This document shows, piece after piece, positions 19,801 through 30,019 of a DNA stretch of 64,000 nt (position 1 is the first letter of the stretch; the number at the start of each line of letters is the position of its first letter). Both the position numbers and the translations under genes were made by a program. The notes below the pieces were generated by a model. The model had not been told where the DNA came from, did no database searches, and was given only the letters and a program-made list of their open reading frames with translations. Where the stretch lies: assembly GCF_014634745.1 (NCBI RefSeq), contig NZ_BMBP01000003.1, forward strand, positions 124,001 to 188,000. Reading direction: 5' to 3'. This DNA comes from Leuconostoc pseudomesenteroides KCTC 3652 (GTDB lineage Bacteria; Bacillota; Bacilli; Lactobacillales; Lactobacillaceae).

Positions 19801-19900
19801 CCTCCTTTTGGTCTCTGGCAGCCTTAGCTGCAAGGAGTGCACGCATAATTTTATGCATTCACAGGTATTAATGATACTACATATCGCCTATTATTATCAA
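19801..19900 (-). promoter_or_regulatory. Promoter and structured leader of rpsF-ssb-rpsR
   Basis: Minus strand TTGATA (19895-19900), 18-bp spacer, TATCAT (19871-19876). The leader then contains two hairpins, GCATAA/TTATGC (19843-19856) and GCAGC/GCTGC (19818-19831), before the AAGGAGG. r-protein operons are often autoregulated, but I could not find the conserved CCG bulge of the known S6:S18 motif, so any control role is speculative. Confidence 0.5.
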
Positions 19901-19972
19901 GTGTTTCGCAAAATTATTTCCACAGGTAACTTATTTTACGTTTTGTACTCAATTTTTACTCATACCTCAATT

Positions 19973-21418
19973 TCATCGAGAAATTTCATATAACGCATGG
20001 GCAAAAATCGCTTGAGTCTTGGGAATATTGTCAATCAGAACATACTCATTAGGTTGATGACTAATGACAGGAACATCGGGAAATTGACCACCAAAAGCGA
20101 CACCGCGCTTGAGCAAACGTGCATAAGAACCGCCATTAGAAATTTTGTATTGTTTGGCTGTGTGTGTATGTTCGGCGTAAACATTTTCTAGTGTTGTCAC
20201 AATTGGATCGTTCAAATCGACCATGTGTGGTTGATTACCAAAAGACTCTTGCTTAAATGTTTTGCCGATCAAATCACCCATGTGTCGCTGCACCTGTGTT
20301 AAAATTGCCGTCTCAGTAATACCCATCGGATATCTGAAATTGATCCTGATTTCTGATTCAGCGTTTTCATTAAACGTCATCTGCCCAATGTTTAATGTCA
20401 AATCACCCATAATGTCATCGTGATACACTAGCCCCAACTTCTCACCAAAGACATTTTGGTGGTTAGCAATCCCTAAAAATTCCAGAAATGCGTGGGCTTG
20501 CTGGTTGAAACCATAATTAACCAAAAAATGGGCCAAGTACGTACCAGCATTCAATCCAGTTTCTGGATAAGCGCCATGCGCTGATTTTCCGTATAACGTT
20601 AGTAAGATATGCCCATCATCATATTGACCAACACCAGAAATTATTGGGGTGTCATTCAAATAACGTTCGTAGGCGCCCAAAAAACCATTGATATCAACAT
20701 GACTTGGTAGCTCGATATCAGCTGTTGCCATGCCTGGTACGACATTATCACGTTCACCAGCATGAAAGTGATGCAATTGCCATGCGCTAGTGGTGACACC
20801 TTGAAATTTGATCGCCAAAGTCAGCACACCCTTTTCACCTGGTACGACTGGAAACGCCCCGTCGGGTGAAAATCCTAATGTCGGCTCCCCCACTTCCGTT
20901 AAGTAAGCCTGCATGTCACGCCAATCTGACTCTTCATCACTACCGAAAATCAATCTAATCTTTCGTTTTGGTTGAAATCCCATATCTTTGAGCTGTTTGA
21001 CTGCATAATAGGCAGCTAATAGGTCGGCTTTCATATCGTGAGAACCACGCCCGTACAATCGATTGCCCTCAATTTTGGGACTAAATGGCAATGTTACCGT
21101 CCACGCATCCCCTGCGGGTACAACATCAACATGCGACAATACCCCAACAGTTTCCGACGCGTCTTCCGGACCATAGTCAACAACAACAATCATGTTATCA
21201 GCTACTCGATTGAATTTGAACCCGTCACGCTGCGCTATATCACTAATAAATTTAAGTGCCATATCAATGCCTGTGCCAAACGGGCGTTGGATATTAGCTG
21301 TTGTTGGATCAAGCACTGATGGAATAGCCAAAAATTGAAGCAAATCAGCCATTAAAGCTGGTTGATATTGTTGGGCATTTTCTTGCCACTGTGATGAAGT
21401 TAATTGAATGGATTCCAC
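19973..21418 (-). CDS. pepV: Dipeptidase PepV (M20 family)
   Basis: 481 aa zinc aminopeptidase-like dipeptidase, close to the usual 470 aa. Metal and catalytic segments are GVLSHVDVVPAGDAW (first His), LYGRGSHDMKAD (bridging Asp), IFGSDEESDWRD (catalytic Glu), SPDGAFPV, and YKISNGGSYARLLKRGVAFGG near the end. It hydrolyses dipeptides taken up during growth in protein-rich food. It starts with GTG behind GGGGGG, and overlaps the 3' end of ecfT by 19 bp. That makes it the last gene of the methionine T-box operon, which could give extra methionine from peptides (inference). Confidence 0.95.
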   Translation of the reverse strand: MESIQLTSSQWQENAQQYQPALMADLLQFLAIPSVLDPTTANIQRPFGTGIDMALKFISDIAQRDGFKFNRVADNMIVVVDYGPEDASETVGVLSHVDVVPAGDAWTVTLPFSPKIEGNRLYGRGSHDMKADLLAAYYAVKQLKDMGFQPKRKIRLIFGSDEESDWRDMQAYLTEVGEPTLGFSPDGAFPVVPGEKGVLTLAIKFQGVTTSAWQLHHFHAGERDNVVPGMATADIELPSHVDINGFLGAYERYLNDTPIISGVGQYDDGHILLTLYGKSAHGAYPETGLNAGTYLAHFLVNYGFNQQAHAFLEFLGIANHQNVFGEKLGLVYHDDIMGDLTLNIGQMTFNENAESEIRINFRYPMGITETAILTQVQRHMGDLIGKTFKQESFGNQPHMVDLNDPIVTTLENVYAEHTHTAKQYKISNGGSYARLLKRGVAFGGQFPDVPVISHQPNEYVLIDNIPKTQAIFAHALYEISR

Positions 21419-22227
21419 AAGCGCCCCCCATTTTGAAATACTAACAAAATACCAATCGCGACGATGATTAATGTACCAATTATCATGCCAAAGTCACGAC
21501 CAGAAAATTTTTGATCTTGGTACCATGTACGTTTATTATAGCGACCAAAGCGTCGCAATTCCATTGCCTGACTAATTGTATCAATGCGATCTAAACTAGA
21601 AAAAACTAACGGCAAAATAATTTGCACGGCACCTTTCATACGTTTTGTTAAGGATGCTTTTTTAGAAATTTCATAGCCACGCGCCTGTTGCGCCAAACTA
21701 ATTGTGTGGTAATCGCTTTGAACATCTGGGATATAGCGAAGCGTCAGGGCAACTGCATAAGACACTTTGTACGGCACCCCAATTTTGTTTAAGCCAGAGG
21801 CAAACTCACTTGGATTAGTCGTAAATAACAATACAATTGATAATGGAAATGAAAAAACATACTTTAATAGTAGATTTAATTCATAAAACAACTGCTCTTG
21901 TGTGATTGTCCAATAACCACTACCAAATAACACGTGTTTTGAACCATACAATTCTGCACCGTATTGTGGCGCTAAAACTGTAATCATAATTAAATTAAGG
22001 ACCCCAATAAAAATCACTAATTTCAACAATAAGGCATATTCGCGATATTGAATGTGCGAAATTTTAATCAGTATAAAAGATAAAATAACCAGTGCCACCA
22101 GAAAACGCGTATCATAAGAAACCATACCAACTGTTGTCAACGCCAAAAAGCCAACTAGCTTAGCTGTGCCAGTTGTTTGGTTCATCCATGTGTCACGCGC
22201 TTTATATCCAAATAACGAATTGTTCAT
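21400..22227 (-). CDS. ecfT: ECF transporter transmembrane component (EcfT)
   Basis: 275 aa, five to six TM segments. The C-terminal cytosolic region contains AQQARGYE and a further Ala-Arg-Gly-like motif region (SQAMELRRFG), the coupling helices by which EcfT contacts the two ATPase domains. Third membrane/ATPase part of the SAM hydrolase-S-A-T operon. It works as the scaffold between the S component and the ATPases. It starts 2 bp after the ATPase gene stop, so translation is likely coupled. Confidence 0.93.
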   Translation of the reverse strand: MNNSLFGYKARDTWMNQTTGTAKLVGFLALTTVGMVSYDTRFLVALVILSFILIKISHIQYREYALLLKLVIFIGVLNLIMITVLAPQYGAELYGSKHVLFGSGYWTITQEQLFYELNLLLKYVFSFPLSIVLLFTTNPSEFASGLNKIGVPYKVSYAVALTLRYIPDVQSDYHTISLAQQARGYEISKKASLTKRMKGAVQIILPLVFSSLDRIDTISQAMELRRFGRYNKRTWYQDQKFSGRDFGMIIGTLIIVAIGILLVFQNGGRLWNPFN

Positions 22228-22228
22228 A

Positions 22229-23905
22229 TTACTTCCTTATCGCAGCATTGAGTTTTTCCGGTTGCTTAATCGCCAAACGTTTCGCCAAACGATAGACACT
22301 CGTTGTCCGCAAGCTTGCTGCTGTGACCAGTTCTTCGTCAGCCAATAATTCAGCCGGTGTCGTATCTGCCAGTAACTGGCCGTCAACAATGACCAACACA
22401 CGCTGGACAAAATTTGCCAGCAAATGCATGTCATGCGTGATGATAATTATTGTAGTCTGCTGTTGGGTGTTGATTTTCTGCAAGAAAGTCAATAATTGAA
22501 CCGTATGCGTCGCATCTTGACCAGCTGTTGGTTCGTCCAAAATTAAAATTTCTGGTTGTAAGACCAAGACAGCAGCAATCGTCAATCGCTTCTTCTGACC
22601 AAAACTAAGTGCGGAAATTGGCCAGTGGCGCATGCCATCTAAATCAACTAACTTGAGCATATCACGCACACGTTTTTCAATGGTGTCAGTATCCACTTGG
22701 CGTAATATCAAACCACTGGCGACTTCATCATAAACTGTTGATTTCGTAATCATGTGGTTGGGATTTTGCAACACGTAGCCAATGTGGTCGGCGCGTTCTT
22801 TAATTGATTGTCTTAAGACAGACTCGCCATGCAATAAAACATCACCACTACTTGGTTGTAAAAATCCTGTTAGTAAATGTGATAACGTCGTTTTACCAGA
22901 ACCATTTTTACCGACAATGCCGAGAATTTCACCGGTGTGGATTGTCGTTGACAACGCGTTGAACAATTGTTGTCCCGCACTGTAACCAAATGAAACATTT
23001 TGGATGATGAGTTGCGGATCGGCAAGTTTAGCTGGTATTACAGATTGACCAATAGCTGCGATTTGGTCGCGATATGGCGTCACATCAATTTGATTCAAAT
23101 CAGACACATGTGGCAAATTGGTAATCGCCACACCAGCTTGGCGCAATAATTGCACATAAAGCGGCTCATCTAGCCCATTATCCAGTAATACGCCAGCTTG
23201 TACGATCTCGTCTGGTGTGCCATTCGCAACAATTTTACCGTCAGACATTACAATCACACGGTCAATATCTGCCCCCAACACTTCTTCAATGCGATGCTCA
23301 ATAATGACTACCGTCAAATCACGTTCAGCCTGCAATTCAGCAATCATTTTCATAGCAGCATGTCCAGCAGCTGGGTCCAAACTCGCCAAAGGTTCGTCAA
23401 ATAGTAACAACTTCCCGTCGTCAATTAACACACCAGCCATTGCAGTGCGTTGCTTTTGCCCACCTGATAAATCTTGTGGTGCCAAATTCAGGCGCTCACC
23501 TAAACCAAAACGTTGCGCCCACTTTGCAACTTTTTGTTTGATACTGTTCACCGGTTGTGTATCATTTTCCAATGCAAAAGCGATATCTTCAGCCACAGTC
23601 ATGCCAACAAACTGCGCATCTGCATCCTGTAATACAGTTCCAGCTTGTAACGAAAGTTCAAATAGGGATTGATCCAAAATATTTTTGCCATTTAATAATA
23701 ATTGACCAGTCACATCTCCCTGATAAGCTTGAGGAATCAAGCCATTAAGCAACCGTAACAATGTGGTTTTACCAGAGCCTGAGGCACCAGCAATCAAAAC
23801 CTTTTCACCCGGATAAATCTGAAAACTCACGTCATGTAAGGTTGGTTCGGCTTGTGCATTGTATTTAAATGTGACATGTTGAAAATCAATTATCGGTTCC
23901 GGCAT
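22229..23905 (-). CDS. ECF transporter ATPase, two ABC domains fused
   Basis: 558 aa with two ABC ATPase domains in one chain (about 1-245 and 295-530). Domain 1: Walker A GASGSGKTT, signature LSGGQKQR, Walker B LLLFDEPLASLDP. Domain 2: Walker A GKNGSGKTT, signature ALSFGQKKR, Walker B ILILDEPTAGQD. The fused form, as in YkoD-type dedicated systems, is used with one S component rather than with the shared EcfAA'T module. Energises uptake for the adjoining UPF0397-like S component. Confidence 0.95.
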   Translation of the reverse strand: MPEPIIDFQHVTFKYNAQAEPTLHDVSFQIYPGEKVLIAGASGSGKTTLLRLLNGLIPQAYQGDVTGQLLLNGKNILDQSLFELSLQAGTVLQDADAQFVGMTVAEDIAFALENDTQPVNSIKQKVAKWAQRFGLGERLNLAPQDLSGGQKQRTAMAGVLIDDGKLLLFDEPLASLDPAAGHAAMKMIAELQAERDLTVVIIEHRIEEVLGADIDRVIVMSDGKIVANGTPDEIVQAGVLLDNGLDEPLYVQLLRQAGVAITNLPHVSDLNQIDVTPYRDQIAAIGQSVIPAKLADPQLIIQNVSFGYSAGQQLFNALSTTIHTGEILGIVGKNGSGKTTLSHLLTGFLQPSSGDVLLHGESVLRQSIKERADHIGYVLQNPNHMITKSTVYDEVASGLILRQVDTDTIEKRVRDMLKLVDLDGMRHWPISALSFGQKKRLTIAAVLVLQPEILILDEPTAGQDATHTVQLLTFLQKINTQQQTTIIIITHDMHLLANFVQRVLVIVDGQLLADTTPAELLADEELVTAASLRTTSVYRLAKRLAIKQPEKLNAAIRK

Positions 23906-23942
23906 GATGACTCCTATGTACGCGACAATTGCCGCATGAGAA

Positions 23943-24506
23943 CTATTCGCTACGCAACGAACTCTTTTTGGGACGTGACTTTACATAAGCCACAATTAAG
24001 ATTGAGCCAATGATTGCCACTGACAAAATATTCACAATTGCTGCCACAATGCCTTGCAAAAAGACCTTGTTAGCTGGCTGCTTATAAATTAAAATATCGC
24101 CAATTGGCGCAATCACTACCCATGACACAACGTTGGCAACAATCTGCCAAACGTTGAATTGAATCAGCTTTTTAGCCGTTAAATCCCCACCTTGCAAATC
24201 TAAAAAGCGCTTGCTCAAACCAAGCAGTAGACCAAAAACGCCATCTGCCAACACCCATGACCACCAAGGCGCACCATAAGTGGCGTCAGTCAACGTATGC
24301 CCGATAATCCCTACTAAAAAGCCAACTACTGGTCCAAATAACCCAGCAATCAAAGCCAACCAACCTTCAGCCACGTTAACATTGGTGTTAGGAACACCTG
24401 TTGGAATCGCAATATACTTCATCAAAATAAAGAAAACTGCTGCACCGATTCCAGTTGCGACTACTGCCCGTACAGATAGTCCTGATTTTTTGCGTTGTTC
24501 ACTCAT
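23943..24506 (-). CDS. ECF transporter S component, UPF0397-like (probable methionine or precursor uptake)
   Basis: 187 aa from the ATG at 24506, which has AGGAG at good spacing; the longer reading upstream is rejected. About six TM segments. The segments [34 protein letters not shown] and [13 protein letters not shown] are typical of UPF0397 S components. In comparative genomics such S components with fused ATPases and a methionine-responsive leader were proposed to import methionine or its precursors (MtsTUV type). The methionine T-box upstream of this operon supports that. The substrate has not been shown here. Confidence 0.88.
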   Translation of the reverse strand: MSEQRKKSGLSVRAVVATGIGAAVFFILMKYIAIPTGVPNTNVNVAEGWLALIAGLFGPVVGFLVGIIGHTLTDATYGAPWWSWVLADGVFGLLLGLSKRFLDLQGGDLTAKKLIQFNVWQIVANVVSWVVIAPIGDILIYKQPANKVFLQGIVAAIVNILSVAIIGSILIVAYVKSRPKKSSLRSE

Positions 24507-24532
24507 CGTTTTTCTCCTAATTATTCTGTCAT

Positions 24533-25396
24533 CTATTGTGCTTCTTTGGTAAGTACGACCGCCCAATTTTGACCAGCACCAACGTGATACGTCTGCTCAA
24601 AACTACCAGTGTGGACGCCAAAAGCAACTGTATACACCGAGTCAATATAAATCAATGGTTCTCCTGGATTAACATCTGTAAAGGTATGCACATAAGGCAA
24701 GACCTCATCAAACAAAACATGATCATGATGCGTTATTTGAACACGCAAAGTATCGCCATATACCAAGTTCAGCTTCTCAAACTCACTGATAGGAATGTTT
24801 GACCATAATGATCCGAAGTTAACATCAGTAATATCAATGTTACCAACAAGTTGTGGCTGTCCGTACTGCGTTTCTTGATAACGCCCCGGTGTAATTGGCA
24901 AACGAACTAAATCATCTACTGACACACTCTGACGATAATCCTCAAATCGTGTCTGCCCACTAGCTAATTTGGCCCCATTGAAAGCATAAATATCGCGCCC
25001 ATGGAACGTCGCTGATTTTTCTGATCCCGGCAACCGCTGCGTTGTTTCGTCAATCACACGGGCACTTTCAATCAAGCCGTTAGTTAGTAAATGAGACAAG
25101 GTACCATTATCTGGTGTCACAATATAATGCCCTGTTGTTGTCTTAGCAATAATCGATAACCGATTGGACCCCACGCCGGGATCAACTACCGAAACAAATA
25201 CCGTACCAGCTTGCCAATAGCGAAATGTCTGGAACAGCCGAAAGGATCCTTCAAATATATTAAAAGGCGTGATCCCATGGGTTAAGTCACTAACGACAAT
25301 GTTATCAGCCACGCCGTAGGCAACGCCACGCATTGAGCTTACCGCACCATCTTGCAGGCCAAAGTCAGTCTGTAAAACGAGATGTCTACTAATCAT
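24533..25396 (-). CDS. S-adenosyl-L-methionine hydrolase (SAM hydroxide adenosyltransferase, DUF62)
   Basis: 287 aa. Family segments are [44 protein letters not shown] and the C-terminal domain with DTLRVQI. Relatives split S-adenosylmethionine into adenosine and methionine, and related halogenases use chloride or fluoride. First gene of the methionine T-box operon, so it is expressed when charged tRNA(Met) is scarce; cleaving SAM would release methionine. The fit between T-box, SAM hydrolase and ECF transporter is good. The S-component gene starts 27 bp after its stop. Confidence 0.92.
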   Translation of the reverse strand: MISRHLVLQTDFGLQDGAVSSMRGVAYGVADNIVVSDLTHGITPFNIFEGSFRLFQTFRYWQAGTVFVSVVDPGVGSNRLSIIAKTTTGHYIVTPDNGTLSHLLTNGLIESARVIDETTQRLPGSEKSATFHGRDIYAFNGAKLASGQTRFEDYRQSVSVDDLVRLPITPGRYQETQYGQPQLVGNIDITDVNFGSLWSNIPISEFEKLNLVYGDTLRVQITHHDHVLFDEVLPYVHTFTDVNPGEPLIYIDSVYTVAFGVHTGSFEQTYHVGAGQNWAVVLTKEAQ

Positions 25397-25431
25397 TATA
25401 CTTCTTCTTTCTTTTTTTAGTCGTTAAAAAT

Positions 25432-25697
25432 GAAAAGTCCCTGTTAATCCTAAGATTAACAGGGACGTCAAAACGTGGTACCACCCAAATTCAGCACAAT
25501 GTGCACTCATCACGATAACGGCGTTCAGCCGGACACACAGCTTGCACCATGCGACATCATCCACGTTCATCTTCAATAAATTGCGTCATACCGGCTTTCA
25601 CTATCCCGACTCGCTATATTGCCACGCCTCATCTACTCTTCGCTTCATTGATTTATTAACTTATCATTATTTTAAGACAAATCTTATTTATTGTCAA
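25432..25697 (-). promoter_or_regulatory. Methionine T-box leader with promoter and terminator
   Basis: Minus strand promoter TTGACA (25692-25697), 17 bp, TAAAAT (25669-25674). The leader has Stem I with an AGTAGA motif and GATAGTG apical loop. The specifier loop is flanked by CAATA/TATTG and reads GAAG-ATG-A, with the ATG codon at 25568-25570. The T-box core GGTGGTACCACG is at 25474-25486, and the terminator GTCCCTGTTAATC...GATTAACAGGGAC-TTTT at 25437-25466. An AUG specifier means uncharged tRNA(Met) would antiterminate. Confidence 0.92.
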
Positions 25698-25861
25698 TAA
25701 TTTTGTTAGTATCGACACTTTTATAAGTAAAATAACATTATCATGTTGATTATATAGACATATATTTGTCTCAAATTATCACACTTTCTTCAAGAAATTG
25801 TCACGTGGTCTTCCACCCCCCCTAGTAGAATGAGGATCTAGGCTACTAATGGAGAAAAATC

Positions 25862-28800
25862 ATGCGTTTGAACAAGCAATTCTACTTACCAATATTAATT
25901 ACCTTATTAACCGTCACAGGTCCAGTACAGGCCGTGACAGCTGCCGAAGTGATGACAGCTGATGACGTCAAAACAGATACAAAGCTACGTCTACCAAATG
26001 ACGGTCGCTCTGACTTGCAAGAATTGATTCAGCGCGTCGTTACTGGTGATACGGGTGACGGTCAGCCAACAGAGCCGGAACCTGATGAACCCGAGACACC
26101 TGAAGTAGCTCAAGCGGAACAGCCAGAAGAAACAGACCCACCAGTTGAACAACCAACGGTGGCGAAAGCGGATAGCAAACCAGCTTCGTCTGCAAAGGCA
26201 CCACGAGGAATAACGACAAACACGAACGGCACTAGTACTTGGACATTTGATTCGGATACTGGTTTGTTGGTTTTTGGGGCGGGGCAATTAGCACAGAGAA
26301 TTGATCAGAATTTGGTAGCCGCTGATTTGGTGGCCACTCAAGTCAAGAAAATTCAATTTGAAGCTAATGTCACAGTAGACCCCAATGTGACTTATTTATT
26401 CGCTAATCTAGGGCAACTCAGTGAATTTATTGATTTACAAAATTTTGATACGAGTAATGTCACTTCAATGGCTTATTGGTTTTACAATAGTAAAGGCCTG
26501 ACTAATCCTGATTTTAGTTTGTTGAATACCAGTAATGTGACGAATATGTCTTATATGTTTTATGGTACTCTCGCGACCAGTTTAGACTTGAGTGCGTGGA
26601 ACGTCGATAAAGTAACAACGTTTGCCTATATGTTTTCTGGCGCGACGGCTTTGACCACTTTGAATTTATCAAGTTGGGGTGCGCATCGAACAGCAACAAA
26701 TGTCAATATGAGTTATATGCTTGATGCCACGAGTGCTTTAACTAACTTAGTTTTGACAAACTTCAAAACAACGAATGTCATCAATATGTCTGTGATGTTT
26801 CGTTCGACTGGTTTGACTAATTTAGATTTAAGTGATTGGGACGTCACTAAAGTAACAAATTTTAGTAATATGTTTACGGGTGTAATGTCCAAGTTGGAAA
26901 CACTTAATCTATCTGGCTGGGGACTCAATAGGACAGCAACAGACGTCAATATGAGTTACATGTTTTCCAACAATGGTGGTTTGACAAACTTAAATCTAAC
27001 TAATTTTAAAACTACCAATGTCACTACTATGGCTTATATGTTTCAACTCTCAGCCCTGACTAGCTTAGACCTTAGTGATTGGGATGTTACAAAAGTTACA
27101 TCATTTAATTACATGTTTCAAAGTGCTACCAAATTAACGACGCTACATTTATCAAATTGGGGTGTTAATCGAACAGCAAGAAATGTCAGTATGGACTATA
27201 TGTTTGACGCTACTAGTGCTCTCACAAGTTTAACACTCGCAAATTTTAAAACCACTAACGTCATTAGTATGAACTATATGTTTCGTGGTATCGTCTTAAC
27301 CAACTTGGCACTTAGTGATTGGGACGTCACACAGGTCACAATGTTTTCTCATATGTTTACGAATGCATCAAAGTTAACAGACTTGGATCTATCAAATTGG
27401 GGTGCTAATCGTACCGCATCGACTGTTGGCATGTCTTACATGTTTTCTGGTACATCTGCCTTGACCAACTTAACACTAACGAATTTTCAAACAACCAATG
27501 TCACTAATATGTCATACATGTTCCAATATACTGGCTTAACTGAATTGGATTTACACACTTGGAACGTCGCCAAAGTCACAACGTTTGCTAACATGTTCCA
27601 AAAGGCAAAGATCACGGCTTTGAACTTATCAAGTTGGCGAAATAATGATTCATCTGTCACTACAAGTATGGCCTACATGTTTGATGGTACCAGTACGTTA
27701 ACCACTTTAAACCTAAGCAATTTTAAGACTGCTAGCGTCACTAATATGTCTTACACATTTCGAGCAACTGGATTAACTGAATTAGATTTAAGCAACTGGG
27801 ATGTCAATAAAGTTACATCTTTTACTTATATGTTTTATGGGGCAGATAAATTAATAACTTTAGATGTATCTAATTGGGGTGATAATCGATCAGCTGCTTC
27901 GGTTGTAATGGATTATATGTTTGCCTACACCAGTGCGTTAACCAGTTTAAACCTGACCAACTTTAAAACTGATAATGTGACGACCATGGCTTATATGTTT
28001 AGTGCAACTGCTTTGACGACGCTTGATCTTCACAGTTGGAATGTTGATACAGTGCTGACGTTTCAAGGAATGTTCCTAAGTGCCAAATTTACCACCTTGG
28101 ATCTATCTAATTGGGGTGAGAACCGTAGTGCTAATAACGTTATTATGAGCAGTATGTTTCAAAACACGCCCAATCTTAAAAACTTGACGTTGACAAACTT
28201 CAAAACAACCAACGTTATCAATATGACGCAAATGTTTTATGTCACCAGCTTAGAAAAACTTGATTTACACAATTGGGACGTCAATCAAGTCACGTCGTTT
28301 CAGGTTATGTTTTATGATGCTTCACAACTAACTGATTTGGACTTGTCAGGCTGGGGATCCGAAAGAAGTGCAACCGATGTCAAAATGAACGGCATGTTCA
28401 ATAGGACTTCTAAACTAAATAATCTGACTTTAGTAGATTTTAAAACAACTAACGTCATTGATATGGCAGAAATGTTTTCAAACACTCACTTAACGGATCT
28501 GAATATCAATAAATGGGACGTCAGCCAAGTCACTACGTTTAGGCACATGTTTTATAATGCTGGTCAATTGACAAATCTGAATCTTTCAGGTTGGGGACAG
28601 GAGAGAAATGCTACAAATGTATCCATGGAAAGTATGTTTCAAAATACTGCAAGTTTAAAATCAGTAAATTTTGCTAATTTTAATACAAGCAATGTGTCAA
28701 CTATGAAAAACATGTTTGCATACAGTGGTGTAGTAACTTTGGATTTAAGTAGTTGGCAAACAAACTCATTGCAATCTTGTGAAACGATGTTTAGTAACAC

Positions 28801-29464
28801 TAACCACCTTTGGAAAATAACACTGGGTAAAAATACTATGTTCCTCGCTGACCCTTCATTCCGCGTAGCACCAGCCACCAAAACTATTTTTAGTGATAAC
28901 GGACAAAACTACAAAACAACTGCCGCAAGCTGGCAGGAAGTGGGATCCGGAACTGTTCACAATCCTAAGGGGACACTTGTATCAACTACTGATATGTGGA
29001 ATAGTGAAGCCACTCGTCCTGTCACCTACGTCTGGGCGCAAGCACCGACAATTGATGCTGCGTCAAACATTGTTTTTGGTACACTAAATGCGAGCGACTT
29101 TGGTGGCGGAAAGTTACCGATAGCAACTAATATGTCAACAGGAAAGCTTGATCTCATCAACTTAGAAGCAGCTATCACCTATGACATCACAGTTGCGCAA
29201 ACTAGCGACTGGGAGGCAAATGGCACAACTGACAAGATAACGCGTCATGATCTCAAACTCATGTATGGCGATGATGAGTTATCGGATCATGCAACCACTT
29301 TTTGGCAAGGTCAATCAGAAAACAGCCAGAAAAGTGTTAGTTTGAACCACAATCCTGATAAAAGTTTCCGTCTTTCACTCAATCCAGCAACGATCATTAA
29401 GTCCTCATTATTGGATAAACAACTGCAATCAACGCTTACTTGGTCATTCAATGACACGCCATGA
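25862..29464 (+). CDS. Secreted BspA-type repeat surface protein with WxL-like C-terminus
   Basis: 1200 aa. Signal peptide at about 1-28 (FYLPILITLLTVTGPVQAVTA). A Pro/Glu-rich spacer follows at about 55-115. Residues about 190-975 are a long array of BspA-type (DUF285) leucine-rich units of roughly 22-28 aa built on T-x-N-V-T-x-M-x-Y-M-F and L-T-x-L-D-L-S-x-W-D-V. The last 140 residues have WxL-domain features, ending in LTWSFNDTP, and there is no LPxTG anchor. WxL domains bind the wall non-covalently. BspA repeats often mediate adhesion. GGAG precedes the ATG. Preceded by the divergent T-box operon, so probably monocistronic; the 160 bp between holds no other gene I can see. Confidence 0.93.
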   Translation: MRLNKQFYLPILITLLTVTGPVQAVTAAEVMTADDVKTDTKLRLPNDGRSDLQELIQRVVTGDTGDGQPTEPEPDEPETPEVAQAEQPEETDPPVEQPTVAKADSKPASSAKAPRGITTNTNGTSTWTFDSDTGLLVFGAGQLAQRIDQNLVAADLVATQVKKIQFEANVTVDPNVTYLFANLGQLSEFIDLQNFDTSNVTSMAYWFYNSKGLTNPDFSLLNTSNVTNMSYMFYGTLATSLDLSAWNVDKVTTFAYMFSGATALTTLNLSSWGAHRTATNVNMSYMLDATSALTNLVLTNFKTTNVINMSVMFRSTGLTNLDLSDWDVTKVTNFSNMFTGVMSKLETLNLSGWGLNRTATDVNMSYMFSNNGGLTNLNLTNFKTTNVTTMAYMFQLSALTSLDLSDWDVTKVTSFNYMFQSATKLTTLHLSNWGVNRTARNVSMDYMFDATSALTSLTLANFKTTNVISMNYMFRGIVLTNLALSDWDVTQVTMFSHMFTNASKLTDLDLSNWGANRTASTVGMSYMFSGTSALTNLTLTNFQTTNVTNMSYMFQYTGLTELDLHTWNVAKVTTFANMFQKAKITALNLSSWRNNDSSVTTSMAYMFDGTSTLTTLNLSNFKTASVTNMSYTFRATGLTELDLSNWDVNKVTSFTYMFYGADKLITLDVSNWGDNRSAASVVMDYMFAYTSALTSLNLTNFKTDNVTTMAYMFSATALTTLDLHSWNVDTVLTFQGMFLSAKFTTLDLSNWGENRSANNVIMSSMFQNTPNLKNLTLTNFKTTNVINMTQMFYVTSLEKLDLHNWDVNQVTSFQVMFYDASQLTDLDLSGWGSERSATDVKMNGMFNRTSKLNNLTLVDFKTTNVIDMAEMFSNTHLTDLNINKWDVSQVTTFRHMFYNAGQLTNLNLSGWGQERNATNVSMESMFQNTASLKSVNFANFNTSNVSTMKNMFAYSGVVTLDLSSWQTNSLQSCETMFSNTNHLWKITLGKNTMFLADPSFRVAPATKTIFSDNGQNYKTTAASWQEVGSGTVHNPKGTLVSTTDMWNSEATRPVTYVWAQAPTIDAASNIVFGTLNASDFGGGKLPIATNMSTGKLDLINLEAAITYDITVAQTSDWEANGTTDKITRHDLKLMYGDDELSDHATTFWQGQSENSQKSVSLNHNPDKSFRLSLNPATIIKSSLLDKQLQSTLTWSFNDTP

Positions 29465-29483
29465 TACAACCTTAGTGACGTTA

Positions 29484-30019
29484 CTACCGTTTGTTTTTCT
29501 CGGTTCGTTGAGCCACTAAGGCTTTTAATTTTTTGTACGCGTTGCCTACCACAATAAGATCGCCACTTTCATCTTGAGTTGATAATTCTCTTGCCTTAAG
29601 TCAGCGAGTTCTTGTTGTTCTGGTGTGAGTGGATGAATGCGTTTGCGTCCCATAGTCGGTTGTCTGCCTTTCGGTTTAGGTTTTAACCCATTGCCGTACC
29701 TACTTAGTAACCGAATTTGCGGTAGGTGCTCAACCAATTAGCGACTGTTTGTACTAGGGAAGAGCACAAAATGACGTGACACCTCAGAATATGAGTGTCT
29801 TGAAAGATAATCATTAATGACCTGCATTTTGAATTCAGGCGTATAGGTTTTGTAGCTTGCCGAACCAATGGAACCTGTAATTTGATGCTTGTTACACCAT
29901 TCGCGGATTATGTGATCACTACCGATGCCATATTTTGGGATTAATTCAGTGGAACTCTTAGCACCCGAGATCCATGTTTTAACAATCATGATTTTTAATT
30001 CATTTGAATATTTAGACAT
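29484..30019 (-). pseudogene. IS3-family OrfA transposase, multiply frameshifted
   Basis: Reads from ATG 30019 as an IS150-type helix-turn-helix (MSKYSNELKIMIVKTW, then SYSEVSRHF). The frame then shifts: VANWLSTYRKFG is in a second frame, GLKPKPKGRQP and LADLRQENYQLKMK return to the first, and KKLKALVAQRTEKNK is again in the second. Together these make a normal OrfA with at least three frameshifts. No catalytic DDE orf follows, so it cannot move on its own. Confidence 0.8.

Noticed and set aside
19801-19870. Known S6:S18 r-protein leader motif
   Set aside because: Hairpins exist but the conserved CCG bulge could not be found, so only a generic leader is reported.
25432-25697. SAM riboswitch in front of the SAM hydrolase gene
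   Set aside because: The leader has a full T-box core and a specifier loop; no SAM-riboswitch motifs were found.
26440-28780. CRISPR-like or tandem DNA repeat array
   Set aside because: The repetition is at protein level in a single open frame with diverged DNA; there are no constant repeats with spacers.
29469-29520. Terminator after the BspA-type gene formed by CCTTAGTG and CACTAAGG
   Set aside because: The arms are 36 bases apart and the second arm is part of the IS orfA remnant; too weak to list.
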